A stretch of DNA of 64,000 nucleotides, from contig CM045770.1 of NCBI GenBank assembly GCA_025200525.1, positions 129,050,200 through 129,114,199 on the forward strand, read 5' to 3'. Below the pieces are notes generated by a model. The model was not told the origin of the DNA, searched no databases, and saw only the letters and a list, made by a program, of their open reading frames with translations. Below are positions 44,791 to 55,905 of the stretch, in pieces (position 1 is the first letter of the stretch; every line of letters starts with the position of its first letter). Source of the stretch: Camellia lanceoleosa. Taxonomy: Eukaryota; Streptophyta; Magnoliopsida; Ericales; Theaceae. The position numbers were made by a program, and so were the translations under genes.

Positions 44791-46084
44791 CTTGACCCGA
44801 GGCGGGCACATTAGCGAACTTCGAGATGGATCCGCTGGGCGGGCTATCAAGATCAAAGAAGAGGTCACCAAGCAAATTGTGAGGTTCCTACTGGTATTTG
44901 AATACCCAACTTGGTTGGCCAACATAGTTCCAGTGCCGAAGAAGGATGATAGAATTCGGGTATGTGTGGACTTCAGGGATTTGAACAAAGCCAGTCCGAA
45001 GGACGACTTTCCTCTGCCGCATATCGACGAATTAGTGGACTTCACTACGGGGCATGCATTGCTCTCATTCATGGATGCCTTTTCAAGCTATAATCAGATT
45101 CTGATGGCACCCGAAGACTAGGAGAAGACTGCTTTCACCACCCCGTAGGGGGACCTATTGTTATAGGGTGATGCCGTTTAGGCTAAAGAATGCTGGAGCT
45201 ACATATCAACGGGCCGCGACCACGATTTAGCATGATATGATCCATAAAAAGGTTGAGGTGTACGTGGACGACATGATTGTCAAGTCCAAGGAGAGAGAGG
45301 GCCACTACATCGCCTTGCGTAAATTCTTTCAACGGATCAGAGAATATCAATTGTGGCTAAATCCTCAGAAGTGTATGTTCAGTGTTACAGCAGGGAAAAT
45401 GCTAGGGTTCTTGATTACACAGAGAGGTATCGAGGTTGATCCATCCAAAATCAAGGCCATCTTAGAAATGCCACCACCAAGGACTGAAAAGGAGGTGCGA
45501 GGCCTTATAGGTAAAGTGCAATTCATAAGATGATTTATTGCAAAATTAACCTTGACTTGTGAACCACTCTTTGGTCTCCTGAAGAAAGGAAAGAAGTTCC
45601 AATGGGACGGCCGATGCCAAGCTGCTTTTGAACAGATCAAGCAATATTCTGAGAACCCACTGTGTTGTCACACTTTGAGTAGGAAACCGTTGATTCTGTA
45701 TCTTTCAATGACTGAAACTACAATGGGCTGCATGCTTGCACAGGAGTCTGAGGACAAAGTGAAGAGGGCTATCTACTACCTGAGCAAGAAAATGCTGGAT
45801 TACGAGACCCTATACACTCCGCTGGAGAAGGCATGTCTGGCCTTGGTATGGGCTATCGAGAAGTTGCGGCACTACCTGTTAGCTCACTCTGTAATACTGG
45901 TTTCAAGATTAGATCCCATCAAATATCTCTTCAAGAAACCGGCACTTACGGGTAGGCTAGCCCGTTGGTTGTTTCTGCTTTCCGAATTTGATCTGAAGTA
46001 CATAACGCGCAAGTCTGTGAAGGGGAGAGCGGTAGCGGAGTTCCTAGCCGATCACCCAGTTGAAGGGGATGAAGCAGTTGAATA
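44791..46084 (+). pseudogene. Reverse transcriptase and ancestral RNase H, element C
   Basis: RT N-terminus and palm lie at 44792-45118, then TAG at 45119 (CGG in A), further breaks near 45150 and 45228, and the catalytic box VYVDDMIVKSKE (45255-45290) intact. TGA at 45531 replaces CGA. The thumb and RNase H read open from 45552 without a break (GLLKKGKKFQWDGRCQAAF, MTETTMGCMLAQESEDK), the best preserved part of pol in the window. Confidence 0.9.
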
Positions 46085-46560
46085 TCTATTCCCAGACGAG
46101 GCCATTTTGCATGTCGAAGACAAAACTTGGACGATGTACTTTGACGGAGCGTCAAACCAATACGGTTATAGGATAGGGGTGTTACTGATAGCACCTGACA
46201 ATTCCCGTATCCCTCTAGCATTCAAACTCCAGTTCAAAGTTTCAAATAATGAAGCAGCGTACGAGGCATGTATTGCTGGTTTAGAAGCCGCCCTTGAACT
46301 AGGGGAAAAACAGTTAGACGTCATTGGGGACTTGAACCTTGTTGTATCTCAAGCTAAAGGAGATTGGAAAGTCAAAGAAGAAAAGATGAGAATCTACCAT
46401 CAGACTTTGGACTTGCTGATTCCTCGGTTTGAGAAATTGAATTTCGCTCATCTGTTAAGAGAAAGCAACAGGTTCGATTAATTAGCAACTCTATCTTCTA
46501 TGATAGACATCCTTTTAGAGTCGGATCGTCGATCATCATTGACGAAATTTGTCTTTGGCC
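46085..46560 (+). pseudogene. Archaeal-type RNase H, element C
   Basis: It is fused in frame to the ancestral RNase H: MYFDGASNQYGYRIGVLLIA, NNEAAYEACIAGLEAALELG, GDLNLVVSQAKGDWKVK. The DGAS start is intact. GDL replaces the RDS found in A and B, and the frame stops at 46479 where FADS is expected, so the last Asp is missing. Confidence 0.85.
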
Positions 46561-47807
46561 TCTGGTGATTGCGCCATAGATGAAGTGCAAGATGAGAACC
46601 CTAGTATTACGATGTGCGGAACTTCTTAGAAAAAGGCGTATCCACGAGGGCAAATGCCAAAGATAAAAGGGCAATTTGAAGAATGGTGCTCAGTTCATCA
46701 TCTGAGGGAAAAGCGTATAAGAGGTCATCTCGGGATGCAAAAGTTGTGTGTTGATCTTGAAGAATCGAGCGCTGATGGAGGCCATCCATGGAGGAAGTCG
46801 GGCGCATGTGAGCGGATGATGCTAGCAGGAAAAATTCTCAAACAGGGGTTACTCTTGGTCCACCATAGAGGAGGATTGTATTGGCTTTGTTGATGCCACA
46901 AATGCGGATCCATACAAACCGTATAAACATTACGCCGTCGAATTTGTACAACATGACCGCCATGGCCATTTTCGATCTGGGGATTGATGTGATCGGGTTG
47001 TCACCGAAAGGGTCAATGGGCATGACTTCATGCAGTCGCGATAGACTATTTCACAAAGTGGGTTGAGGCCCAATCTTATGCGGTGTTGAAGGCATCGCAT
47101 GTGTCCAAGTTCATCGGGAACAACATCATCTATCGCTCTGGGGTCGAATGAGATTATTTGGATAATGGTTCCTACTTCAAGAAGGAAGTGATCGACTTGT
47201 TGGAGAAGTACAACGTGGCTTTTCATAAGTCATCTACATATCAGCTGCAAACCAACGGAGCAGTTGAGGCCGCCAACAAGAATGTCAAGCACATTCTACA
47301 GAAGATGGTGGAAATCTACCGGGATTGGCTAGATAAGCTGCCGTTTGCTCTGTGGGGCTACCGGACTTCAATTCGAACTTCTACTAGGGCAACTCCGTAT
47401 TCCTTAGTCTATGGGATGGAGGTTGTTCTACCTATCGAAGTTAAGGTTACGTCATTCAGTCTTGGTGAGTGTCGGATAAATGAGGCGATTAGCGTGAAGC
47501 GATTCAAAGAACTCATGCTCTTTGATGAGAAAGTGAAAAGCAACATGCCATGTTTAGGGTTATCAGCGAGAATTGCGGGGCTTTCAACAAGAAGGTTAAG
47601 TCCAGGAATTTGAAACAAGGAGATTTGGTGCTCAAAGACAACCGAGCTCCCATCCACGACCCTAGGGGCAAGTTCAGACCCAATTGGACTGGCCCTTACA
47701 TCATTAAGTCTATCTGGTCGAGTGGAGCTGTCATTCTGATGGACCTAGATAGCCTAGAGTTCTCCCAACCGATCAACATAGACAAGTTGAAGAAATACTT
47801 TCCCTGA
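46561..47807 (+). pseudogene. Integrase, element C
   Basis: The zinc-binding part (46650-46920) carries many one-base losses. The core retains IDYFTKWVEAQSYAVLKASH with Asp, DNGSYFKKEVIDLLEKYNVA with Asp, and NGAVEAANKNVKH with Glu, so all three catalytic acids survive although frames are split near 47150. A frame change near 47555 precedes the C-terminal domain, which ends QPINIDKLKKYFP. Confidence 0.87.
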
Positions 47808-48453
47808 GTAGCTGCTAGGCTAAAAACCCGAAAGGGTGACCTAGGCAAAAGTTAGAGCATGAAAATTTTGAAATTATAAAAACTGAGCTCACAAGGTTGA
47901 AAACCCAGAAAGGGCGGCCTTGGCAAAAGTTAGAGCATAAAAGGCGAGAGTTAATACATGAGTGAACCCAAGCCGAACTATGTAAGGCTTGATTCCCATC
48001 TTCGGGATACGTAGGCAACTTCATTCTGAAGTCCAGCCATAAACACTTCCCTGATCAACTTTGTCCATGTGATCATGTTTGGTCATCTTCGTCTTATCTG
48101 CATTCAGGAGCTCGGTTTGTCATCTCCAATCTAGTGCTATTGACTAGGGCAACTTTCGATTCTTTGGGATCGAGGTTGTACATCTCGATGATAGATCTCG
48201 GGTATGTCGGTTGTGATCCATATTGAAAATGGTTTTGAAAAGTTTTAATAAAAGTTGATTTTGCTCAAATTAATCTTTTTACAACTTAGACCATTTTTGG
48301 ACCAAGCGGAAAATTTTCGATTACCCACAACCTTCAATTTCATTGATTTCAATCTGAGTTCTCTTGCTCTTGAATACAAATTGAAGTTGTTTTTATTACA
48401 TTCATAAAGAAAACTTGAAAGTCTTGATTAAGGCAAATAAATTTGGGGCATAG
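47808..48453 (+). other. 3' segment after pol, element C
   Basis: No gene. It has the duplicated GAAAACC..GTTAGAGCA motif (47820-47860, 47897-47938) and CTTCGGGATACGTAGGCAAC at 48000-48019, the clearest copy of that motif after pol. Confidence 0.65.
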
Positions 48454-49726
48454 TCGGTGTTCTGCGTCCCCTCGAGCTTGTGGAAGCCTCGATGCCAAAC
48501 TAGGCTCGATCGGTGCCTCTTCATCAAGCCAAGCTATGCACTCATCGAGAGGTGCAAGCTGAAAATGGGAGTAGAGGCGAAGCTCTCTCGTCCTCCATCT
48601 TTGTGGCATATCGGCTAGCTGTGCGCCTCGGACCGAAAATGCAGCAGGGTACTCTATCCCCTCTTCCGGGCAAGTCTGATCATGTCTGAATTGGCACCAG
48701 ATTCGGAACAGAAAGTAAAGGACATAGTGTGTCAGACCAATCAAGCTGAATCTGAATTTGGCGAGTCATCTTGTAGCTCATTGCCGATAAATTAAGCCAA
48801 GGGCAGCGCCAAGCAATGTGGTCCGCGGACAAACTGCACATCCAGTTGCACCACCATCCCTCATTCAGGACATCGACTAGACATCGCCGGAAGAAATAGC
48901 TACGAGCTAAATATGCCGGCATGAGTCCACGAGTCTCAACTTGTCCATCAACCATACCTGGGGAGGGATGAAAAATGAGAGATTTTAGAATAGAGAGGTG
49001 TACATTGAGGGAAAAGTGAGAAAAAAAGGTTTTGAGAGAAAAACTAAGCCTAAGGGCCGAGTGATGCAAGCAATATATATATGAGAGGGGGTGGGAAACA
49101 TTACCTGTAGTAGTAGTGGACTCCCTGCAAATCTAGTGGTCTACCGGCGATGAAAAGCGTCCAAACACATCAATGTTTCGGCTAGCGTCATGGCGATGCA
49201 GCTTTTGCCCTTTTTCAAGCCCTCGGCGACCTCAATCAAACAAGTGCTAAACCCATCGGAGGCTGGGGCAAGAAAGAAATGAGACAACATGCACAAACAA
49301 AGCGTATGTTGCCGATAACCCTGCCAATGATGGTCGTCGCGGTCACTGGCATTATAAAACTGACAAACCAAGTTCGGAATGTCCAGCTCTCCGTTGTGAA
49401 TCAATGACTGAGCATCATGCAAAGTAAGGCCATACATCCGTCCTAAGACTTGGATATAGCCGAACCGAAATTGAGGCAAGATTTCTTCATCACGCCCGGA
49501 TTCAATTAAAGCTTGGAAATCCTCGAAAGTGGGACACATCTCTTGTCCGCCAAAGCTAAAGACGTGTGTTAACGGATTCCAAAACCTTGCCGCGACATGA
49601 AGAAACGAAGCCTTGAGTGCGACTCAGCGTGAATAGTGCATTTATCTTTGAAGCCTCGAAATTGACTTTTCCGAGCCATCAAGTTGGCAATCAATTTGTG
49701 AGATTTTGGACAATAAATGCTTCCAT
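48454..49726 (-). pseudogene. Antisense DUF7745-like gene, copy C
   Basis: It starts MEAFIVQNLTN at 49726. The first 60 codons contain stops and frame changes. The middle is open at 49539-49141: MCPTFEDFQALIESGRDEEI, HHWQGYRQHTLCLCMLSHFF, LIEVAEGLKKGKSC and LAETLMCLDAFHRR. The intron is at 48958-49104 (147 bp, GT-AG on the minus strand). Exon 2 follows with a start equivalent to VWLMDKLRVV in A, then WCNWMCSLSADHIAWRCPWL and PEEGIEYPAAFSVRGAQLA. Function is unknown. Confidence 0.72.
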
Positions 49727-50503
49727 TTGGTGCAAATCTGAGCTGAAATGGAGAAAACTACTGATTTGGGGCTTTTGTAGAAGATAAGGTGTTGAGTGGA
49801 AGGCAGTGTCAACATGGAGGTGCTTGCCATTTTTGGCGATCGGCCAAAAGAGTGCCGGACCGACCATCTTTTTTCGGCTAGTAATGTTGGCCGATGGACA
49901 TTTCTTGTGGCCGATGGCCTCTTCCTTTGGCGATGGCCTCTCTTCTTGTTCTCGAAGTTGTCAAAGTGTTGAAGATGTTGAGAACTTGTGACTAGTTCCA
50001 CTTCCAATGCCTTTCAGTGATGATTTTGCGAAGTCGCGCCTGTGTTACTGCAATTTGTTTATCGAGTTGTTGTACTTTTGCTTATCAAGTTGTATTTTGC
50101 ATTCTTTAAGTCATTGTTTTGCTTATCGAGTTGTATTTACGTTTGGTTAGCTTGTCAAGTTCTTTGTTTTGCATATCGAGTTATTTTGTCGTTAGTCGGT
50201 TCACTACTTGATTAATGCAATTTGAGTGTTTAGTTTTCAAAACAAAGATTCAATCTCATTTACATTGTCATGTAATGTAATGCGATGCGATGCGATACTC
50301 AGAATGTACAAATGTAACACTTTTTGAACAAAACAGCTGTTTCATTTCATCATATTTTCTCTTGCAAAAAGTACATAGTTTTGAATAAAACAAAACCTGC
50401 CTGATGCAGTACAATGTGCAAAACTACTAGTAAAAAGAAAAATTAAAAAAAAAAGAAAAAAAGAAGAAAAACATAAAAAATGTCTTGGTTGGCATTGGTA
50501 GCC
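49727..50503. other. Intergenic segment between antisense genes, copy C
   Basis: No gene. It contains an eroded phased array (49835-49940), CTTATCGAGTTGT repeats (50055-50185), a GCGATGCGATGCGATA microsatellite (about 50281-50297) and an A-rich run near 50440. Confidence 0.6.
49835..49940 (-). promoter_or_regulatory. Phased GGCCGAT array, copy C, upstream of DUF7745-like gene
   Basis: Same place as 12905-13024, but several single G losses (GGCGATCGGCC) and one short deletion have disturbed the 20-bp phasing. Confidence 0.5.
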
Positions 50504-53336
50504 TCAAGCATGGGAGTCCGTCCTGGTCCTCTTCCTGGACGAAGGTCCAAGATCGCCGCCGTCATCTCCGCTTTATGCAGGCTATCTCGGCCTCACCTCT
50601 GGCGGCGTTGCATCCTCGTTAGAAACATCGGGGGAAGGCTCCCGTGAACTACTCTCAGCACGAGCACGCCTATGTCTGCCTCGGCTATGTATCGTCATCC
50701 CCCGCCTAACTCCCCCTCCTCCCCGGGCAGGTACAAAAGGTCCAGCTGGAGCCCTCCCTACAGCCAATATCTGAAATGGGGCCTGAAAAGAACAAATGGC
50801 AAAGGCATCAGTTATGCTATGCAAAGTCGAGTATGAATACCGAATACAGTGTATGAGTACAGTGTATGAATGCTGTGAGCGATATGTGAGTTAGTATATC
50901 GATGTCGTGAGTGGTATGTGATTCAGTGTATCAAGTCTTTGTATTGATAATGTGATGTATCGGATCGGTATGGAGCAGAATGTGCGGGGTTTTGAGGCGA
51001 AGTTGAAAGAACTCACGGGATCCGTAAATGGTCAGCGGTCGATGCTCCTCTGCAACATCCTATCCTTTGAGGCCGTCGGCTCCAAAACATCGGTGTACTC
51101 AATGGAAGCCTGCAAAAGTGTTGAAGTCATCAGTATTCTGCGGATATCAAATAAAATGAAATGACTGTACAGAATAAAAGAGTATAGCAGCACATACCTA
51201 GGTCGAGCCGCGAACTCTGACAAGCTCATGATTAGTAGGAGGAGGCGATGGGTATCGATAAGTCTCTCCACCTTGTCCTCGGCATGTCATGGTAATGGGC
51301 AGGGCTGGCCACTCTACTCTCTATCCCCTCCGGGACCCACTCCTGCTACGGGCCTGAGCTGCCCTCGATGCTCCCGTTCCTACCGCTGGCGCTACAAGTC
51401 TCTCTTTCTCGACTCGGCGAACATCGGTCAGAGGCCGCATTAGATAAGCCTGGATAAACTCGGTGTAGTCGCCCTCGCCTCTAAAGGGGTCAAAATCCCA
51501 GCCTATCATGAAATCCATCATCTCCTCCAAGGTGTACCTCTCGGTATGCCCCATATGGGTAGGAGGTGGACTCGGAACTATCTACTCCGGTAAGCGGAGG
51601 GTCTGGCACAGGAAGCGCTCACCTAGATACCAAACTCGACAGACCGAACCCTCCAATAAAATCCTGAACCGGGTGGTCTCCCGAGCACCCGCATACTGCT
51701 CTCTCACTATGTCAGGCAATGGAGCCCAAGGCTGCCAAGTGATCTACAAATAATGGAATATACAGTTTGTTATCTACTATTGAAAGTACAATGTAAAGCG
51801 AAGCTTAAATGAACTGTAAAGTTTGAAATACCTCTGCGGCGGTGATGATGTCGAAGTATCAGCGGAAGAATAGAAAAGACTCCCGTGGCCTCCGCTCACA
51901 CCTCACGTCATAGCGATGAGAGTATGGAACACCGATGGGGATCTCTACATCTGGCACTAGGGCAAGCCTAGGAAAGTAGGCATACAACCACAACTACAGA
52001 ATGTAACAGGGTAAGAATGAGTATGCTTATCAGTAAGGCGTTATCTGAGATAAAGCGAAATCATGATCATTGTGCAATGTGTGTAGTGTATTAACATGTG
52101 AAGTGTATTGTGTGTGCGGTGTCTTATGCGGCATGTGAAGTGTATTGTGCAGTGTGTGTAAACCGAAAGTGTAAAGCAGTGCGTGTGCGCAATGTGTGGT
52201 GTACAAATAGTGTAAAGTAAAGCGTAAAAAGCGAAAGGAAAATGTACCTCCCAGGCTCGTGATAACCTCCGAGCAAGTATCATTGCGGCGGAAGATGAGC
52301 TCATATATCCGTAGAGCATGGCCAAGCCTGCGCCACCCCAGTCGTAGCGTCGAATCCTGGTCATGTCCACCAGTGCGCTCAGTAGATAAAGGCGGCAGTG
52401 TTAGCCGGTCGTGAAGGGTGGTCCGAGCAAGAACATGATGAATCTGCGCGTCTTGCTCCTCCTTCTCCGGTCATAGGCGCTGTACTGAAGTGGTCCTCGA
52501 ACCAAGAGTACCTCCACGAACCTGGCGGAGAGAGGTGGTAGCCGAGAAACAAAAACATCTGGGCGTCCACTCATCCATATCGGTGTCAAAGGGAATCGGA
52601 TCACCTTACTCCGATGCCGGTGAGCATGGAGAAGTCGAAGGAGTCATCGTCATCTCCTATGTAGCGAAGGTGGAAGGAATCGGTGGTGTCCCACCACCTC
52701 TCCACTAAGCACCAAGAAGGGCCTGCTCGCATGATGGTGCGAGAGTCCCATGCGAAAGTGCGAAGTCGGCCTGATCAATGATGTGGTGGACCGCATCGGA
52801 CAGCTCCATGTACCAACCTCGGGCGATGGTGTTCCCATACCCCCGGAAGGCATGGGAATCCCCCTGTCTTCGAAACAGACAGATGCGAAGCAGTGTCAGA
52901 AATATAGTATGTTGAATGCATTCAGAATTGGTGAATATGCAGTGTGTGTGCATGTGTTCAAGTTTAAATAAATATCGCATGTGGGTGTGCTCACGGTGAA
53001 CTACGCATATGATGTATCAGTGTGTTTGGGTTATTCAATTATAGAGCAGTACTCGGCTATCGAAGATATCTGATCTACATTGAGAAAAATGAAAGAGAGG
53101 AAGAGTATACCTCAGCAGCGCCAAAGGATAGATGTGACTCTGGCTCGCGTAGTAAGAGCTCCAATGGCGCACCTCACGTGTAGCTCCTGAACTGACGGAT
53201 GCTATCAGGAGGTAACACATGTATCGCGAACTATGTGGTCGGGATCGAACAGTCGAACATTGAGTGGCAGGAGCTCAACTTTAGGGTCTATGTCCATCTC
53301 TGGGGAAGTCCCACCCCGTGGAATGTAATCTGCCAT
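50504..53336 (-). pseudogene. Antisense PMD gene, copy C, six exons with all splice sites kept
   Basis: Exons on the minus strand are 53336-53111, 52863-52248, 51993-51832, 51743-51198, 51109-51017 and 50782-50504. All five introns have GT and AG. Exon 1 starts MADYIPRGGTSPEMDIDPKV; exon 2 begins GDSHAFRGYGN and continues GWYMELSDAVHHIIDQA; exon 4 has MGHTERYTLEEMMDFMIGWD; exon 6 ends with an acidic stretch and RKRTRTDSHA. Several small deletions in exons 1 and 2 break the frame. PMD identity rests on the exon-2 pattern shared with copy B. Confidence 0.78.
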
Positions 53337-53639
53337 CTCGAGAAAATTGCAAAAACGGTCGAGGGTGTGAAAATGGGCAAGAATGCCAAAAGTCAACCCC
53401 GAGGGGTGAAAAATGGGAGAAAAGGTCGGAGTGTGGGGAAAGGCACAAAGATCGAGGTAAACTCGGAAACAAACCCCAAGTGAAGGAAATCAAGAATGTG
53501 GCACGAAATCAAGTTTTGTTAGGTTCAAAGTGTGTAAAAGCGAAGAAGGTTTCTGAATCGAGCGATGTAAAAGGCTCAAAACAGGAGAAAAGAAAGGATC
53601 AAAGCAAGGAAAATGACCTAGAGTGGTGGGGAAATGTTT
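53337..53639 (-). other. 5' untranslated part of antisense PMD gene, copy C
   Basis: Homologous to 16703-17035. No gene. Confidence 0.5.
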
Positions 53640-53830
53640 TTCGAGCTTGAGGAAGTGAAAATAGGGTTTGAGGCCCTATATTTAAAGACCGAGGTGAATG
53701 GACAAAAGCGTCCGAAATTGCCATTTTTGGCGATCGGCCAAGTGTTAGCCGATCGGCTAAATATTTGGCCATGATCTCTTTGTGGCGATGGATGGCGATG
53801 GCCTCCTCTTGTGGTCGATGCGGCTCCAAT
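53640..53830 (-). promoter_or_regulatory. Candidate antisense promoter of PMD gene, copy C
   Basis: On the minus strand the phased array (53725-53825, somewhat eroded) is followed by a TTTAAATA box (about 53684-53677), then the untranslated leader. The layout matches copies A and B. Confidence 0.55.
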
Positions 53831-54655
53831 GCTCTTGTTTGGGTCATTTCTGTTGATTGGTACAGTTATCTCTCAAGACAGTGCAAGAAAATACACTTTT
53901 GAAGCTTAACCGGCCTTCGTGTTATCCTTGAACCGTGTCTTCCGTGTGTGGCACTCGTCGTCTGAGGTGTATCCTTTTCGTATCCTTTTGTATATCGTAA
54001 GATTTAAAATTGCGAATTGTTTTGAATATGTTGCATTACAATGTTTTGTCATGTTTGTAATAGGTGCGCTTGTTATACATCTTCTCGTTCTTGCATTGAA
54101 CATGCCTCATCTTGTTTAGAAGTTGCATCTCAACATCGTGAATAACATGCCTCTACCATGTTTGCATTGTCATGCACATCTCTTTCGCATTGTTATGCAC
54201 ATACTATATCTTGCATTGTCATGAACATCTCTTTTTATGCACATACTATATCGTTATCACGTCATGCTTGCATTATCATGCACATCTCTTTCGCATTTAT
54301 GCCGCACTATATGCATTGTCATGCATGCTCTCTCTTGCATTATTATGCACTATTTTACTTATATTGGTATGCTCGTTCTAGTTGCATTGTCGTGCATCTT
54401 CTCACTTGCATTGCATATGTGTGTGTTTATCTCACATTGAAATGATATCTTGATCTAAAGTTGAACATGTGTTGCTCTTGTATTGTACTGTTAAGTTTCT
54501 TTCTTATGCGAGCCACGATATTGTATGTACGGTTCATTTGAGGTTGATGCAACGAGGCAGTCTTGTGTGCGGTTCATTGATGGATTTCGGTGAGACCTTT
54601 CATGTCCTTTGAGTTTGTTTTGTTTGATTAGAAACACCTGGCGCACTCGATGTGA
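53831..54655 (+). other. Tail of element C, ATGC-rich
   Basis: No gene. It carries the TGTATCCTTTTCGTATCCTT block (53969), TTGCATTGTCATGCAC-type repeats (54150-54420) and the ACGATATTGTATGTACGGTT block (54514). Confidence 0.6.
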
Positions 54656-55240
54656 TCGTTGAATGTTGTTGCTCCTTCCTTCTCTTGCGTGCAATACTGT
54701 GAGAATTTCTTCCCTTCTCTTGCGTGTGATATCTGAGAATTGTTCCCTTCTCTTGCGTGCGATCGTTGAATTCTTTCCTTCTCTTGCGTGCGATCTGTTG
54801 AGAATTGCTTCCTTCTCTTGCGTGCGTCTGAGAAATTGCTCCTTCCTTCTCTTGCGTGCGATACTGGCTCCTTCCTTCTCTTGCGTGCAATACTGCGAGA
54901 ATTGCTTCCCTTCTCTTGCGTGTGATATGCTGAGAATTGTCACTCTTTCCTTCTCTTGCATGTGATACGCTGAGAATTGCTCCTTCTTTCTCTTGCATGT
55001 GATATGCTAAGAATTGCTCTTTCCTTCTCTTGCGTGCGATATGCTGAGAATTTCTTTCCTTCTCTTACGTGTGATACGCTGAGAATTGTTGTCCCTTCCC
55101 TTCTCTTGCGTGCGATACGCTGAGAATTGCTTCCCTTCTCTTGCATGCGATACACTGAGAATTGTTCCTTCCTTCTCTTGCGTGTGATACGCTGAGAATG
55201 GATCCTTCCTTCTCTTGCGTGTAATACACTGAGAATTGTT
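54656..55240 (+). repeat. ~36-bp minisatellite of element C tail
   Basis: About fifteen units with core CCTTCTCTTGCGTGCGATAC followed by GCTGAGAATTG, 30-40 bp each, varying by small indels. The unit resembles the GTGTGCCACGCTGAGAG segment at the end of the A array, so both likely grew from one ancestral stretch of the tail. Confidence 0.9.
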
Positions 55241-55591
55241 GTGTTTGAGACTCCAGGTGTCCTTGGTAGTCGCTTTTAGTCTTCTCCGCGTGAGACGCAG
55301 TGAGAATCGCATAATTCTCTTACATCCTTTCTGCATGAAATGTAGTTTGATTCTTATTCACTTGCTTAAACTGTTGCATGTTATGCTTCATTAAAGCTCT
55401 CTTTGCATGATCATAAGTTATGTTCGGCATCGTGCATGTCATTTGCATTTTGCCCCTGCCTGCGGGTGCCTCTCTTTGTTATCTTGTATGCTTGTCTAAG
55501 TCTTCGGCCTTGTCAAAAATGGGTCGTCTCTGGGCTTTGACATTCACTCCCGTCATCTTATGACTTTCGAGTTCTATCAAAGAGGGGCAAC
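55241..55591 (+). other. End of element C tail and polypurine tract
   Basis: No gene. TGACATTCACTCCCGTCA is followed by AAAGAGGGGCAAC (55579-55591), a polypurine tract with one interruption, directly before the LTR. Confidence 0.7.
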
Positions 55592-55764
55592 AGTAGACAC
55601 CCCATTTTTAACCATCCTCAAGACTTGGACGTCATCATTTGAACACTTGATGATCATCCATGCTCATGTTCGTTTTGAGTTCCAGAAGGTCTCGGCCGCG
55701 CGCCTTGCCTTAGGATCTCTCGACTTGTTTGTTTTGTGCTTGGTTGTGGACCAAGGTCTCGGCC

Positions 55765-55905
55765 ATCCCCTCAACCCATCGACCAAGGCATGATGCCATC
55801 GACCTTGCTTTCTTGGCATCGGCCATAAGTGTTGGCTGATCGGCACTCTTTTTGGTTGATCGGCACTTTTTTTTGGTCGATCGACCATATTTTTGAGCCG
55901 AGACC
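55765..55905 (+). promoter_or_regulatory. Phased GGCC array upstream of LTR promoter (best preserved)
   Basis: Eight TCGGCC/TCGACC boxes are spaced 20, 20, 20, 21, 20, 21 and 21 bp. The right-hand ones are part of TGATCGGCA or CGATCGACC palindromes, toward the promoter. Confidence 0.62.

Noticed and set aside
54491..55336. Minus-strand ORFs rich in EGK/ARKRR, and the array as a CRISPR-like structure
   Set aside because: Units are contiguous degenerate tandem repeats without unique spacers, in plant DNA with no cas genes; the ORFs come from the repeat.
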